Source: Mobilitalea sp.
GTDB lineage: Bacteria; Bacillota_A; Clostridia; Lachnospirales; Lachnospiraceae
DNA: 6,910 nt
Direction of reading: 5' to 3'
Assembly (NCBI GenBank): GCA_029974875.1
Contig: JARKQP010000515.1
Coordinates: forward strand, 1-6,910
The translations under genes were made by a program, and so were the position numbers. This document shows, piece after piece, positions 5,976 to 6,910 of this stretch (positions are counted from its first letter, which is position 1; each line of letters begins with the position of its first letter). Under the pieces are notes generated by a model, which was not told the origin of the DNA, made no database searches, and was given only the letters and a program-made list of their open reading frames with translations.

Positions 5976-6910
5976 ATGGTTAACACAGCAACGGATAGGC
6001 TGTACTTAGTGGAGGAAAAGTGTGTCGGATGTAATCAGTGTATTGGAAACTGTCCCATACCGGGAGCCAATATTGCATACCTGGCGGACGGAATTAATAA
6101 GGTGAAGGTAGACAGTATAAGATGCATTCATTGTGGGGAATGCATCCGGGTTTGTGAGCATGGTGCACGCCAGTTCCAGGATGATTGTGAAAGGTTTTTT
6201 ACGGATTTGAAGGCGGGGGCAGCCATCTCCGTCATTGCTGCGCCTTCAATCATGGTAAATATTCCCGAATATCAAAAGCTTTTTGGGTATTTGAAGCGCT
6301 TGGGAGTACGTCTGATATATGATGTTTCCTTTGGGGCGGATATAACCGTGTGGGCATATTTGAAGGCGGTCAAGGAGCGGAAAATCAACCATATGATTGC
6401 CCAGCCATGTCCCCCGGTGGTGAATTATATAGAAAAGTATCAGGAAAAGCTGATTCCAAGGCTGGCTCCGGTACATAGCCCGATGATGTGTACGGCCATA
6501 TACATGCGCAAATATCAGGACAACCGGGACCGGATTGCCTTTCTCTCACCCTGCGTAGGAAAAGGGGATGAGATTAAGGATGCCAATACCCAGGGGCTTG
6601 TAGAATATAATGTTACCTTTAAGAAATTGATGGAATACTTAAAGTCCAATGGGATCAATTATGGAAGGGAGGAAGCCATTGGTTTTGATGATATCGGTGC
6701 AAGCCTGGGCTTTCTATTCAGCCGTCCCGGCGGTTTGAAGGAAAATGTGGAGTACTTCGTAAAGGACGCATGGATCAGGCAGATTGAGGGTCCCGGGCAT
6801 ATCTATGAATATCTGGAGGAATATACCCATTCTGATGAAAAGAAGGAGGAGCTGCCCTTACTTCTTGATATCCTGAACTGCAGCTACGGATGTAATTTTG
6901 GAACGGGGAC
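5976..6910 (+). CDS. Ferredoxin/[FeFe]-hydrogenase H-cluster domain protein (partial)
   Basis: The reading frame stays open to the window edge: 311 residues, C-terminus missing. The ATG at 5976 follows GGGAGG by 7 nt. A 2[4Fe-4S] ferredoxin domain comes first (C16-x2-C19-x2-C22-x3-C26-P and C50-x2-C53-x2-C56-x3-C60), then an [FeFe]-hydrogenase large-subunit C-terminal domain (from about 83). Its three H-cluster motifs are L1 AQPCPP (142-147), L2 SPCVGKGDE (191-199) and L3 NCSYGCNFG (301-309). Against Clostridium CpI, cluster ligands C300, C355, C499 and C503 correspond to C145, C193, C302 and C306, and K358/E361 to K196/E199. The proton-relay C299 is Pro144 and M353 is Ser191. It therefore probably binds a cluster but is unlikely to be a fast hydrogen producer. 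A sensory role, perhaps with a PAS or signalling domain past the edge, is the leading idea (inference). It is unrelated in function to the sugar genes and has its own promoter. Confidence 0.88.
   Translation, partial: MVNTATDRLYLVEEKCVGCNQCIGNCPIPGANIAYLADGINKVKVDSIRCIHCGECIRVCEHGARQFQDDCERFFTDLKAGAAISVIAAPSIMVNIPEYQKLFGYLKRLGVRLIYDVSFGADITVWAYLKAVKERKINHMIAQPCPPVVNYIEKYQEKLIPRLAPVHSPMMCTAIYMRKYQDNRDRIAFLSPCVGKGDEIKDANTQGLVEYNVTFKKLMEYLKSNGINYGREEAIGFDDIGASLGFLFSRPGGLKENVEYFVKDAWIRQIEGPGHIYEYLEEYTHSDEKKEELPLLLDILNCSYGCNFGTG

Overview
The window looks like chromosomal DNA from a strictly anaerobic, low-to-moderate-GC Firmicute. Lachnospiraceae or a related Clostridia group is my best guess. 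This is inferred from the strong AGGAGG-type ribosome binding sites, the sigma-A-like promoters, a WG-repeat lipoprotein, an AraC/XylS regulator facing a sugar isomerase, and a ferredoxin/[FeFe]-hydrogenase-type protein. No rRNA, tRNA, CRISPR array, transposase or phage gene was seen.

Layout. Positions 1-250 hold no convincing gene, but contain short imperfect direct repeats and a small hairpin. A forward gene (about 251-1402) encodes a secreted lipoprotein of about ten WG repeats and ends in a good intrinsic terminator (1411-1447). Two reverse-strand genes follow: a six-bladed-propeller, glucose/sorbosone (PQQ-type) dehydrogenase-like protein (1501-2874) and, upstream of it on the same strand, an AraC-family regulator (2929-3795). 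Only 54 bp separate them and no terminator is visible between, so they may be co-transcribed. A 236-bp divergent promoter region separates the regulator from a forward gene for an L-arabinose/L-fucose isomerase-superfamily protein (4032-5531). This protein keeps all four metal/catalytic residues of AraA but differs in its N-terminal half. Regulator, isomerase and propeller protein together look like a small sugar-responsive locus whose substrate cannot be read from the sequence.

Between 5532 and 5975 there is no gene. The stretch holds a striking 113-bp foldback (5551-5663), a near-consensus sigma-A promoter (TTGAAA-17-TATAAT, 5784-5812) and a leader of about 156 nt with further dyads. This leads into a gene (5976 to beyond 6910) encoding a 2[4Fe-4S] ferredoxin domain fused to an [FeFe]-hydrogenase H-cluster domain. 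That protein keeps all four H-cluster cysteines, but the proton-transfer cysteine is replaced by proline, as expected of a sensory or non-turnover hydrogenase rather than a bulk hydrogen producer. The window ends inside this gene, in the last H-cluster motif.

The best candidates for something undescribed are the variant hydrogenase-like protein with its structured upstream region, the 113-bp foldback itself, and the AraC/isomerase/propeller locus of unknown substrate.
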